In this document: positions 23,278 to 34,127 of the stretch, in pieces
Layout of the letters: every line of letters starts with the position of its first letter
Numbering within the stretch: the stretch's first letter is position 1
NCBI GenBank assembly: GCA_022844045.1
Contig: JALHMM010000069.1
Location: 1-36,164, forward strand
Source of the DNA: Reyranellaceae bacterium
GTDB taxonomy: Bacteria > Pseudomonadota > Alphaproteobacteria > Reyranellales > Reyranellaceae
DNA: 36,164 nt
Direction of reading: 5' to 3'
Program-made: the position numbers and the translations under genes
Notes under the pieces: generated by a model
Seen by the model: the letters and a program-made list of their open reading frames with translations, nothing else
Database searches by the model: none
Told to the model about the DNA's origin: nothing

Positions 23278-24249
23278 CTACAGTTTAGCGCCAGACGCCT
23301 TCACCGGGGCCTGGAAAGTTTGTACCTGGGCGGCGACGAAGGCGGTGAACTCCGCCGGCGTCATCGGCTTGGTGACGAAGCCGAGATCGCCCAGCCGCTC
23401 GATCAGCTTGGCATCCGCCAGCACCTCGCTCATCGCCTTGTGCAGCTTCGCCTGCGCCGCGGCCGGGAATCCCGCCGGCGCGGAGATACCGACGAAGTTC
23501 TCGGCCACCAGCTTGGGATAGCCTAGCTCGACCACGGTCGGCACGTCGGGCGCGCTCGGCGCCTTCTGCGTCGAGGTCAGCGCGATCATCCGCAGCTTGC
23601 CGTCCTTGGCCAGCGGCAGCACTTCGGTGAGCGTGACGACGGCGAAGTCGAGCTGACCGGCCATCATGTCCTGGAACATCGGCGCGGCGCCACGATAGCC
23701 GATATGCTCCATGCTCAGGCCGAGCTCGGCCTTGAACATCTCGCCGATGATGTGGCCGATCGAACCCTGGCCACCCGAGCCGAACGGCACCGCCTTGCCC
23801 TGGCCTTTGATCCAGGCGATCAGCTCCGGCATCGTCTTGGCCGGCACGGCCGGGCGCACGACGAAGGCGTTGGCGACCGAGCCGATATAGACGACGTGCG
23901 CGAAGTCCTTGATCGGATCGTAAGGCGGCTTGTCGAACAGATAGGGCGCGATCGAGATCGGCGCGCTGTTGCTGAGCATCAGCGTGTGGAACTCGTCCTT
24001 GGCCTGCAGCACGGCGTTGGCGCCGATGGTCGTGCCGCCGCCGGGCTTGTTGTCGACGATGATGGTCTGGCCGAGCTTCTCCGACAGCGGCCCGGAGATC
24101 ACCCGCGCGGCGGCGTCCGACGCGCCGCCCGGCGGGAAGGTGACGACCAGTTTCACCGACCGGCTGGGCCATGCCGCCTGCGCCGAAGCCGCCTTGCCGA
24201 GGAGGGTCGCGGCCGCCGCCATGCCCAACACGTGCCTGCGCGCAATCAT
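23278..24249 (-). CDS. Bug/TctC-family periplasmic solute-binding protein (copy 2)
   Basis: 323 aa from the ATG at 24247-24249, with GGGAGG closely upstream; an ATG 12 codons earlier lacks one. The signal peptide MIARRHVLGMAAAATLLGKA ends near AQA. The mature part has the Bug hallmarks WPSRSVKLVVTFPPGGASD, VDNKPGGGTTIGANAV and PFGSGGQGSIGHIIGEMF. It lies between the hydroxyisourate-hydrolase-like gene and the antitoxin in the benzoate block, so an aromatic acid such as benzoate is a reasonable ligand guess, not shown. No TctA/TctB transporter subunits accompany it. It is clearly different in sequence from the Bug protein at 17020. Confidence 0.92.
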   Translation of the reverse strand: MIARRHVLGMAAAATLLGKAASAQAAWPSRSVKLVVTFPPGGASDAAARVISGPLSEKLGQTIIVDNKPGGGTTIGANAVLQAKDEFHTLMLSNSAPISIAPYLFDKPPYDPIKDFAHVVYIGSVANAFVVRPAVPAKTMPELIAWIKGQGKAVPFGSGGQGSIGHIIGEMFKAELGLSMEHIGYRGAAPMFQDMMAGQLDFAVVTLTEVLPLAKDGKLRMIALTSTQKAPSAPDVPTVVELGYPKLVAENFVGISAPAGFPAAAQAKLHKAMSEVLADAKLIERLGDLGFVTKPMTPAEFTAFVAAQVQTFQAPVKASGAKL

Positions 24250-24304
24250 GAAATCCTCCCGAAACGGACAGTCGGCAGGGGACAAGCAATGGCCGTGCCG
24301 GCTG

Positions 24305-24661
24305 TTAGGCGCCGCCGCGGAACAGCGAGAATCCCCAGGGCGTCATCTTCAGCGGCAGATGATAGTGCTGCGCCAGGTCGGCGATGCCGAAGCGATAGGG
24401 CACGATCTCGAGGAAGGCTGGCCGGGGCAGGGCGACGCCCTGCGCGCGGTACCAGTCGCCGACATGGAACAGCGCCTCATAGATGCCGGTCGCGACGATG
24501 CCCTCGCCGCGTATAGTCGGATGATCGAACGCGCCGCTGGCGCCGACCGCGCCGTCGGCCAACAGCCCGCCATCGGGGCCGCGCAGCTCGACCCGCAGCC
24601 CCGCCGCGGCGATGCCGCGCGAGACGTCGAAAACATGGATAGAGATGCCGCCCGATGGCAT
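24305..24661 (-). CDS. 5-hydroxyisourate hydrolase-like (transthyretin-related) protein with altered active site
   Basis: 118 aa, full length for this family, from the ATG at 24659-24661. The N-terminal motif SIHVFDVSRG keeps His9, and the C-terminal HYHLPLKMTPWGFSLFRGG follows the classic HYHVPL...YRGS pattern. Two of the four catalytic positions are changed: the Arg of the D-G-R motif near residue 47 is absent (SGAFDHP), and the terminal YRGS serine is Gly (FRGG-A). Enzymes of this family open 5-hydroxyisourate in urate breakdown; no other purine genes are near, and the protein sits beside the benzoate block. It may be a relative with a different ring-opening or structural role. Confidence 0.85.
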   Translation of the reverse strand: MPSGGISIHVFDVSRGIAAAGLRVELRGPDGGLLADGAVGASGAFDHPTIRGEGIVATGIYEALFHVGDWYRAQGVALPRPAFLEIVPYRFGIADLAQHYHLPLKMTPWGFSLFRGGA

Positions 24662-24758
24662 TAGGTCGCTCCTGTTGCCGAAGAGTTCGACGTAGGTCGC
24701 GCGTGGCGAATGTCGGCCCTAACCCGGGCGTGTAGGACAGGTTGAAGCCTGAGCGCCA

Positions 24759-25007
24759 TCACGTCTTCCGACGCGCTCGCAATTCCGCGTAGACGTCTTC
24801 CCACAGCAGGGACGAGTCGGGATCACGTTCGTGTTATTCTACCTCGCGCTTCAACGCGTCGAGGAAGGCCTCGGGCTCCTGCGGCCAACGTCCCTCGCCA
24901 GGCGGTGGTTCGTCGCTAGCGGCGTCGATCGCGTCCCACAGCCGCTCGATCAGGTCGAGTTGCTCCTGGCGGGTAAGCTGCGAGATGTCGAGCGATCGGA
25001 TGTCCAT
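24759..25007 (-). pseudogene. Broken addiction-module antitoxin (paralogue of 23013-23258)
   Basis: ATG at 25005-25007 with GGAGG 7 nt before it. It reads MDIRSLDISQLT, then QLDLIERLWDAID, then FLDALKREVE, followed by a TAA at 24834-24836. The same frame beyond the stop reads HERDPDSSLLWEDVYAELRA and ends at 24759. The intact antitoxin has LKRRLEAHERDPSS at the matching place, so one codon has become a nonsense codon, leaving 57 of about 81 residues. No toxin follows; the next gene is the hydroxyisourate-hydrolase-like one. It is an orphan remnant of a second module. Translation of the 57-aa piece is possible, since the ribosome site is intact. Confidence 0.85.
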
Positions 25008-25050
25008 GCTTGTCCTCCGATAACGCCGCAGTATAGCGCGTCGGGCCCGA

Positions 25051-26469
<1,419 letters not shown>

Positions 26470-26493
26470 GCTGTCCTCCGTTCAATCGTCGTG

Positions 26494-26529
26494 CCGAGCG
26501 CGTCGCGGGAGATTCCTCGCTGCGCTCGG
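26494..26529. repeat. Small dispersed palindrome between boxC and boxB
   Basis: CCGAGCGC (26494-26501) and GCGCTCGG (26522-26529) form an 8-bp stem around GAGATTCCTCGCT. The right part, ATTCCTCGCTGCGCTCGG, is a short intergenic repeat I recognise from many unrelated bacterial genomes. In the boxC-boxB message it would form a stem-loop ahead of boxB. Confidence 0.7.
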
Positions 26530-26543
26530 AATGACGGATCAGT

Positions 26544-28214
<1,671 letters not shown>

Positions 28215-28314
28215 GGTGCCTCGTGAGTGTTAATTCGTAATTCGGTACTCAAATGCGTATTTACAGTTTGCGCCCCCTCAGACACGCTGTCAACGCACGA
28301 AAAAGGGGGCTTCG
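28215..28314. promoter_or_regulatory. Divergent control region between boxC and the GNAT/Rrf2 pair
   Basis: A 100-bp gap, AT-richer than the surroundings. It contains a tandem TAATTCG repeat (about 28231-28244) and ends with GCCCCCT (28272-28278), which pairs with AGGGGGC (28304-28310). That 7-bp stem would cover the G-rich ribosome site of the GNAT gene. Promoters for both directions must lie here; no consensus sigma-70 pair is clear. Confidence 0.5.
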
Positions 28315-28830
28315 GTGGCTGTGGAAAAGCGGGATCGGGACCGACGGCCGACGCCGCGGCGCAAGCCAGCGCCGGCTCCGGCCCAGCCGCGCGAGGGCGC
28401 CACGATCCGCCTGCGCGACGTGGCCACCGCCGATCTGCCGGAGATCATCGATCTCGATCGCCGCCTGACCGGCGAGGCCAAGCCGGCGTACTGGAAGGCC
28501 GGCGTCGCGCCACAGCCGGACCGCTTCTTCCTCGTCGCCGAGAGCGCGAATGGTGGCTTCGCCGGCTTCGCCATCGGCGAGATCCGTGCCTGGGAATTCG
28601 GCTCGCCGCCGGTGGGCTGGATTTTCGCCATCCAGGTCGACCCCGATCTGCGACAGGCCGGCGTCGGCACGGCGCTGTTCGACGGGCTCTGCGCGCGCTT
28701 CCGAACCGCCGGAATCGGCCTCGTGCGCACCATGGTCAATCGCCGCGACCACCTGATCCTGTCCTTCTTCCGCACCCAGGGGCTGACCGCCGGCCCATCG
28801 CTGGAACTGGAGATGGAGCTCGAGCCGTGA
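28315..28830 (+). CDS. GNAT-family N-acetyltransferase
   Basis: 171 aa from a GTG at 28315-28317 preceded by a GGGGG element. A basic, Pro-rich leader (1-28) precedes the GNAT domain, which starts at IRLRDVATADLPEIIDLDR. Motif A is VGWIFAIQVDPDLRQAGVGTALFDGL (the acetyl-CoA pyrophosphate loop is RQAGVGTAL, near 113-121), followed by motif B with N-R-R-D-H and the FFRTQGL strand. It acetylates an amine, peptide or small molecule; the target is unknown. Its stop overlaps the next gene's GTG start (GTGA), so it is coupled to the Rrf2 regulator. Confidence 0.88.
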   Translation: MAVEKRDRDRRPTPRRKPAPAPAQPREGATIRLRDVATADLPEIIDLDRRLTGEAKPAYWKAGVAPQPDRFFLVAESANGGFAGFAIGEIRAWEFGSPPVGWIFAIQVDPDLRQAGVGTALFDGLCARFRTAGIGLVRTMVNRRDHLILSFFRTQGLTAGPSLELEMELEP

Positions 28831-29237
28831 AGCTGCAGATGGCGACGCGGCTCGGCCTCTACGCGGCGCTCGAGCTGGCGCGTGATCCGGCGCGTCAGCT
28901 CTCGGCTACCGACCTGTCGGAACGCTTCGCCGTCTCGACCAACCATCTCGCCAAGGTGTTGCGCGAGCTGGGCCGCGCCGGCCTGGTCGAAGCCGAGCGC
29001 GGCGCAGGCGGCGGCTATCGCTTCTGCGGCAATCCCCGGCGCACGACCTTGATGGACATCGTCGCGCTGTTCGAGGAGATGCCGGGCGATCGCGCTTCGG
29101 AGCCGGGCGACGGCACCGATATCGGCCGCGCGCTGGGCCGCGTGCTGTCGGAGGTCGACGAGATCGCCGAGGCCACGCTGCGCTCGGTCACTTTGGAGAC
29201 GCTGCTCAAGCACGCGCGCCAAAAGGGGGCACGGTGA
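28827..29237 (+). CDS. Rrf2-family transcriptional regulator without cluster cysteines
   Basis: 136 aa from the GTG at 28827-28829, overlapping the acetyltransferase stop by 4 nt. The winged helix-turn-helix is clear: MATRLGLYAALELARDP at the start, the recognition region FAVSTNHLAKVLRELGRAGL (about 35-54) and the wing AERGAGGGYRF. The three-cysteine loop that holds an iron-sulfur cluster in IscR and NsrR is missing; only one Cys (FCGNP) is seen. It is therefore probably a cluster-free member responding to another signal. Facing boxC, it is the only transcription factor in the window and a candidate regulator of the box genes. No BoxR-type (XRE plus shikimate kinase) regulator is seen. Confidence 0.9.
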   Translation: MKLQMATRLGLYAALELARDPARQLSATDLSERFAVSTNHLAKVLRELGRAGLVEAERGAGGGYRFCGNPRRTTLMDIVALFEEMPGDRASEPGDGTDIGRALGRVLSEVDEIAEATLRSVTLETLLKHARQKGAR

Positions 29238-29254
29238 TCCGTCTCGTCCTCGTC

Positions 29255-29284
29255 GCCCGCGTGTCAACACAGTGACGCGCGGGC
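29255..29284 (+). terminator. Stem-loop terminator after the Rrf2 gene
   Basis: GCCCGCGTGTCA (29255-29266) and TGACGCGCGGGC (29273-29284) pair over 12 bp with one G-U, around a 6-nt loop, starting 17 nt after the stop. No T-run follows, so it may work with Rho or only protect the 3' end. Confidence 0.5.
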
Positions 29285-29369
29285 GCCTCGATATGGTCCA
29301 AGTTTCGGGGCACCTTGTGCGTCGGCCGATCGACGGCTTCTTTCCGTGATCCGATGAGGAGATCCGAGC

Positions 29370-29768
29370 ATGCGCTTCGTCCTCGCTCTTGCTGCCGCGC
29401 TGCTGGCCTTGCCCGCCGCCGCGCAACAGACCTCAGGCAGCATCGAGGTGCAGACGTTCGAGGGCCGCAAGACCATCACGCCGAACTGGCAGGCGATCAA
29501 TGCGCTGCCGCTGGGCGACAAGGGCAACCCGGTGCGGGTCCACACGCCGCCGGGCCAGCGCGCCTACCTCTCGCGGCTCGTCTGCACCGGCGGCGGCGCA
29601 CCAGCTTTCAATCGAGTCGGCTCGTTCGGGATCGGCCCGTACGGCACGATCATCGACGGCTACGACGTCGACTGCGCCGGCACCAAGCGCATGGTGTTCA
29701 TGGACATGTACCACCCGGACTACGTCGAGCCCCGTCCGGTGCCGGGCTTCACGATTCGCGCGCCGTAG
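29370..29768 (+). CDS. Small exported protein of unknown function
   Basis: 132 aa from the ATG at 29370, with GAGGAG about 9 nt before it. The signal peptide MRFVLALAAALLALPAAA is cleaved near AQQ (about 20). The mature 112-aa part is probably a small beta-rich domain with two cysteines (RLVCTGG near 71 and YDVDCAG near 102) that could form a disulfide. It has no motif I can name. It is monocistronic, convergent with the dioxygenase gene and 6 bp from its stop. The periplasm is the expected place. Confidence 0.8.
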   Translation: MRFVLALAAALLALPAAAQQTSGSIEVQTFEGRKTITPNWQAINALPLGDKGNPVRVHTPPGQRAYLSRLVCTGGGAPAFNRVGSFGIGPYGTIIDGYDVDCAGTKRMVFMDMYHPDYVEPRPVPGFTIRAP

Positions 29769-29774
29769 TCCGCC

Positions 29775-30659
29775 TCACGCGGCTTCCTGCGCGGCGGTGG
29801 GGCCGTCGCACTTGGTCGTGGTTCGCCGCAGGTCGCGGACCATCGTGAGATCGTCGTAGCGACGCACGCGGTGCATGGTGCTGCGATTGTCCCAGATCAC
29901 CAGGTCGTGCCGCGTCCAGCGATGCGAATAGACGAACCTGGGCTGCGTGGCGTGCTCCATCAGGTCGCGGATGAAGGCGCGCGCTTCGGGCATCGGCCAG
30001 CCGATGATGCCGCCGATATGCGCCGACAGGAAGATCGACTTGCGCCCCGACAGCGGATGCGTGCGCACCAGGCGATGGCGCACCGGCTTCATCTTGGCGC
30101 GCTCCTCGGGCAGGAACCCGGTGAAGCCCAGCTGCTCGCGGGAGAAGATCTGGGAGTGCTCGCAGATCATATCCTCGATATCGCCCTTGGTCGTCCGGTC
30201 GAGCGCGTCGTAGGCGGCGCGCATGTCCGCGAACTCGGTGTTGCCGCCCGATGTCACGACGACGCGGCCGCTCAGCAGCGAATAGCGCGCCGGTACGACG
30301 CGGAAGCTGGCATCGGAATGCCAGAGACGGTTGCCGAGCGAGGCCATGCGGCGGCGATCGTCGCGCGCCAGCATGCGGCCATCCTTGCCGAGGTTGGAGA
30401 CATCGGCGAAGGCGGGATCGAGCCGCAATTCGTGGCGGCGCTCGGTGGCGTTGGCGCCGTCCTGCAGCGGGCCGAAGTTGCGGGTGAACTCGAGCTGCTG
30501 CTCGTCGGTGATGTCCTGGCCGGGCAGCACCAGCACAGCGTGCTCGGCCATGCCGGCATCGACCGCCGCGACTTCCTCGGGCGTTTGCCGGCGGCGCACG
30601 TCGATGCCCGTCATACGGCCGGCGAAGACCGGCGTCAGCGGCGCGATCTCGATGGCCAT
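29775..30659 (-). CDS. TfdA/TauD-family Fe(II)/2-oxoglutarate dioxygenase
   Basis: 294 aa. It binds iron with His114 and Asp116 (WHSDASF) and His263 (NRSTMHRVR), positions almost the same as those I recall for TfdA; Arg279 (DLRRTT) should hold 2-oxoglutarate. LVLPGQDITDEQQLEF near 43-58 and SAHIGGIIGW near 212-221 are also TfdA-like. Such enzymes hydroxylate and so cleave phenoxy acids, sulfonates or related acids. It starts 7 bp after the Acd-like stop, so it is in the same operon. A phenoxyalkanoate, sulfonate or carboxylate substrate is possible; the choice is not visible in the sequence. Confidence 0.92.
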   Translation of the reverse strand: MAIEIAPLTPVFAGRMTGIDVRRRQTPEEVAAVDAGMAEHAVLVLPGQDITDEQQLEFTRNFGPLQDGANATERRHELRLDPAFADVSNLGKDGRMLARDDRRRMASLGNRLWHSDASFRVVPARYSLLSGRVVVTSGGNTEFADMRAAYDALDRTTKGDIEDMICEHSQIFSREQLGFTGFLPEERAKMKPVRHRLVRTHPLSGRKSIFLSAHIGGIIGWPMPEARAFIRDLMEHATQPRFVYSHRWTRHDLVIWDNRSTMHRVRRYDDLTMVRDLRRTTTKCDGPTAAQEAA

Positions 30660-30666
30660 GGTCTCC

Positions 30667-31863
30667 TCAGTCGGCCGACTTCAGCCAGCCGTCGCGAGTC
30701 TGCGGCAGTTTCTTCTTCAGGATCGCGCCGGCGACGACGTTGCGCAGCACTTCGGCCGTGCCGCCGCCGATGGTGAACATGCGCACGTCGCGCGCCATGC
30801 GTTCCAACGGAAGATTTCGCGAGTAACCCCGCGCGCCGAAGAATTGCAGCGCGTCGTTGACGACCGATATGGCGCTCTCCGAGGTGAACACCTTGGCTTG
30901 CGCCGCGAGCAGCATGTCGGGGAAGCCGCCTTCGCCGCTGCGTGCCGCGCCATAGACGAGCGCGCGCGCCGCGGCGAGCTTGATCGACATGTCCGCGAGC
31001 TTCCATTGCAGGCCCTGGAACTCGTTGATCGGCCGGCCGAACTGCTCGCGCGTCTCCGACCAGTCCAAAGCCAGCTGGTAGGCGCCATCGGCGATGCCCA
31101 GCGCCACAGTCGCCGCTCCGACGCGCTGGCTGTTGTAGGCGTTCATCAAATCGGCGAAGCCCTTGCGCAGGCCGCGCGGCGGGATCACCAGCGCCGAGGG
31201 CGGCAGGTCCATGTCCTCGAAGGCGATCTCGGCCTCGGGGATGCCGCGCAGGCCCATGGTCGGCTCGCGCTTGACGATCTTCAGGCCCGCCGTCTCGTCG
31301 CGGATGGCGAGAAAGCCGCCGACGCCTTCCTCGTTGCCCTTCTCGTCGAAGACCTTGGCGAAGATCAGGTGCAGGCGCGACACGCCGCCGCCGGTGATCC
31401 AGTGCTTCTTGCCATTGACCACGAAGCGGTTGCCCCTGCGGTCGGCGCGGGTGGTCATGCCGCTGGCGTCGGAGCCGGCTTCCGGCTCGGTGATGCAGAT
31501 CGCCGGCTTGTCGCCGTCGAGCACCATCGCGGCGGCCATCTTCTTCTGGTCCTCCGAGCCGTAGGCCATGATGGCGCTGATCGCACCCATGTTGGTCTCG
31601 ACGGCGATGCGGCCGGTGACCGAGCAGGCCGCCGACAGCGCCTCGATCACCACCACCGCATCGAGCCATCCGCGTCCCTGGCCGCCATAGGCGGTCGGGA
31701 TGGTCATGCCCAGCAGCTTCGCGTCCTTGAGCAGCGCGACATTGTCCCACGGGTATTGTTCGCTGCGATCGACCTCGGCGGCGCGCGCGCTTACCGGGCC
31801 GTTGGCGAGCTCGCGGGCCTTGGCCCGCAGCGCGGTCTGTGACGCGTCGAGTGCGATGCTCAT
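30667..31863 (-). CDS. Acyl-CoA-dehydrogenase-fold protein resembling 3-sulfinopropanoyl-CoA desulfinase (Acd)
   Basis: 398 aa from the ATG at 31861-31863, which overlaps the cyclase stop by 4 nt. It is a full acyl-CoA dehydrogenase fold: ITEPEAGSDASGMTTRA (125-141), KKHWITGGG (152-160), QFGRPINEFQGLQW (274-287) and the FAD segment NDALQFFGARGYSR (336-349). The catalytic Glu of the YEGT motif is replaced (TIGGGTAEVLR), and the alternative position (NSQR, Gln246) is also not Glu. Arg85 in TGRIAVETN and Gln246 match residues I recall as important in Acd, which removes sulfite from 3-sulfinopropanoyl-CoA. The closing KLPQTRDGWLK also resembles Acd. A non-dehydrogenating role is therefore likely; identity as Acd is from memory and needs alignment. 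Confidence 0.85.
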   Translation of the reverse strand: MSIALDASQTALRAKARELANGPVSARAAEVDRSEQYPWDNVALLKDAKLLGMTIPTAYGGQGRGWLDAVVVIEALSAACSVTGRIAVETNMGAISAIMAYGSEDQKKMAAAMVLDGDKPAICITEPEAGSDASGMTTRADRRGNRFVVNGKKHWITGGGVSRLHLIFAKVFDEKGNEEGVGGFLAIRDETAGLKIVKREPTMGLRGIPEAEIAFEDMDLPPSALVIPPRGLRKGFADLMNAYNSQRVGAATVALGIADGAYQLALDWSETREQFGRPINEFQGLQWKLADMSIKLAAARALVYGAARSGEGGFPDMLLAAQAKVFTSESAISVVNDALQFFGARGYSRNLPLERMARDVRMFTIGGGTAEVLRNVVAGAILKKKLPQTRDGWLKSAD

Positions 31864-33371
31864 CCGACTTTCTCCAGGCAGAGGCCGTCGACGCGATGGA
31901 TCGGCAGCCGCTCGCTGCGGCCCCTGATCTCCATGTCGCCCAGCGCGGTGTACAGGAATCGCGGACCGGCCCGCAGCTGGCTGGTCTGCGCCACCAGGAT
32001 GCGCGTGCCGTGCTTCTTGTTGAGCTCCTGCAGGCGCGACGCCGTGTTCACCGCGTCGCCCAGCAGGGTGTAGCTCAGCCGGTCGCCGGCACCGATCGTG
32101 CCGCCGATCACCAGGCCCGTGTTGATGCCGATGCGCGTAGGCAGACGCAGGCCGCCAGAGAACACGCGATCCTGCGTGGCCTCGACGATCTCCAGCGCCG
32201 CGGCCACGGCCGCGGCGGCGTGGTCGTCGTTGGCCAGCGGCAGGTTGAAGCTGGCGAACAGCCCGTCGCCGATGAAGGTGTTGACCACGCCGCCGTTGCG
32301 CTGGATCGGCGGCAGCACGACGGCGAGATACTCGTCGAGCGCGGCGATCAGCGCGTCCGGGTCGGCGCGTTCCGAGAGCGTAGTGAATCCGTCGATGTCG
32401 GTGAACATCAGCGTCGCCTCGCGCGTCTGGCCGGTGATCCGGCCATCGGGCGATTCCTGCAGCAACTGGCTGGCGACGCTCTCGCTGACATACTTGCCGA
32501 AGGTCTCCCGTAGCTTGTCGCGCTCGCGCAAACCCACGGCCATCTGGTTGAAGCGCTGGGTGAGCTCGCCGACCTCCTCGTTGGACGTCACCGGCAGGCG
32601 TACCGAGAGGTCGCCGCCGGCGACTTTCTCCATCCCCTTGTCGAGGCGGCGCAGAGGATTGGTCAGCGAGCGCGACACCCAGTAGAGCACGATCGGCAGC
32701 ACGAAGGCGGCGGCCAGCAGGTCGATCAGGATCTCCTGCACCAGCCGGTCGCCGGCGTAGCTCAACATCTCGACAGAGATCAGCAGCAGCGGCGCGATCG
32801 CGGTGAAGCCCAGCGCCACGCCGATCTTCAGGCTGAAGCTGCCGAAGAACAGACTGAGGTTCACGCCGTGGCGGCGGAACAGGAAGTGGCACAGGCCTTC
32901 GAGATAGCCGCTGACGATGAAGTAGGCCAGCACGAAGCCCAGCGCCGTCTGCACGACGATGGTCGCGATGGTGTCGCCCCATGTCGATAGCGGCACCTGT
33001 GAAGCGGTGGCGCCCAGGATGCGCGGCAGGAACAGCCGCTCGCTCATGATCACCATGAACAGGATGGCGACCCAGTAGGCGGAGCGCAGCGGCAACTGCG
33101 TCAAGGTGCGCTCGATGCCGGCGAAGTTCTCGCCCGAGGCGATGAAGGCGCGCACCGGCCTGAAGATGCGGGATGCACCGTAGAGGTTGACGCCCAGCAG
33201 CACGACGACATCGACAGCGAGGTTGAGCGCGAACAGGCGGAAGGCGTCGTTTATCCAACAGAAGATGAAGCTGATCACCGTGTCGACGAAGAAGATCAGC
33301 GACATGGCGAGGTAATAGCGCCGGATTACCCGGCGCGCCTCGTCATCGAGCGGTAGGGCGCGATCGGTCAC
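31860..33371 (-). CDS. Multi-TM class III nucleotide cyclase (HAMP plus cyclase domain)
   Basis: 503 aa from the GTG at 33369-33371; a start 15 codons upstream would translate the flanking repeat hairpin. Five to six hydrophobic segments lie within 20-235, then HAMP (about 236-290), then the cyclase domain (310-490). Metal Asp residues are D325 (MFTDIDGFT) and D369 (NTFIGDGLFASF); Asn442 and Arg446 (VNTASRLQ) support catalysis. The two base-selecting positions are unusual: Lys is Thr365 and Asp is Ser433 (LSYTLLGDA), so ATP use is less sure than for the cyclase at 19278. Its stop overlaps the Acd-like start, indicating coupled translation with a metabolic gene. Confidence 0.9.
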   Translation of the reverse strand: MTDRALPLDDEARRVIRRYYLAMSLIFFVDTVISFIFCWINDAFRLFALNLAVDVVVLLGVNLYGASRIFRPVRAFIASGENFAGIERTLTQLPLRSAYWVAILFMVIMSERLFLPRILGATASQVPLSTWGDTIATIVVQTALGFVLAYFIVSGYLEGLCHFLFRRHGVNLSLFFGSFSLKIGVALGFTAIAPLLLISVEMLSYAGDRLVQEILIDLLAAAFVLPIVLYWVSRSLTNPLRRLDKGMEKVAGGDLSVRLPVTSNEEVGELTQRFNQMAVGLRERDKLRETFGKYVSESVASQLLQESPDGRITGQTREATLMFTDIDGFTTLSERADPDALIAALDEYLAVVLPPIQRNGGVVNTFIGDGLFASFNLPLANDDHAAAAVAAALEIVEATQDRVFSGGLRLPTRIGINTGLVIGGTIGAGDRLSYTLLGDAVNTASRLQELNKKHGTRILVAQTSQLRAGPRFLYTALGDMEIRGRSERLPIHRVDGLCLEKVG

Positions 33372-33383
33372 GGCGCCATGCTT

Positions 33384-33410
33384 ACCTTCACTCGCCTTGC
33401 GGGGGAAGGT
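33384..33410. repeat. Degenerate solo hairpin of the CCTTCCCCC family between livF2 and the cyclase
   Basis: ACCTTCACTCGC and GCGGGGGAAGGT pair imperfectly around a short loop. It matches one arm of the repeats elsewhere and is placed in a 45-bp gap between livF (33417) and the cyclase start. It could be a decayed element acting as an intra-operon stem-loop. Confidence 0.55.
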
Positions 33411-33416
33411 ATTCAA

Positions 33417-34123
<707 letters not shown>

Positions 34124-34127
<4 letters not shown>

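Noticed and set aside
22666..25007. Insertion sequence or transposase carrying the toxin-antitoxin genes
   Set aside because: No transposase frame, terminal repeats or target duplications were seen around either module.
30667..33258. Single 863-codon frame joining the Acd-like gene to upstream sequence
   Set aside because: The upstream part is another reading frame of the cyclase gene and encodes no fold. The true start is the ATG at 31863, which overlaps the cyclase stop.
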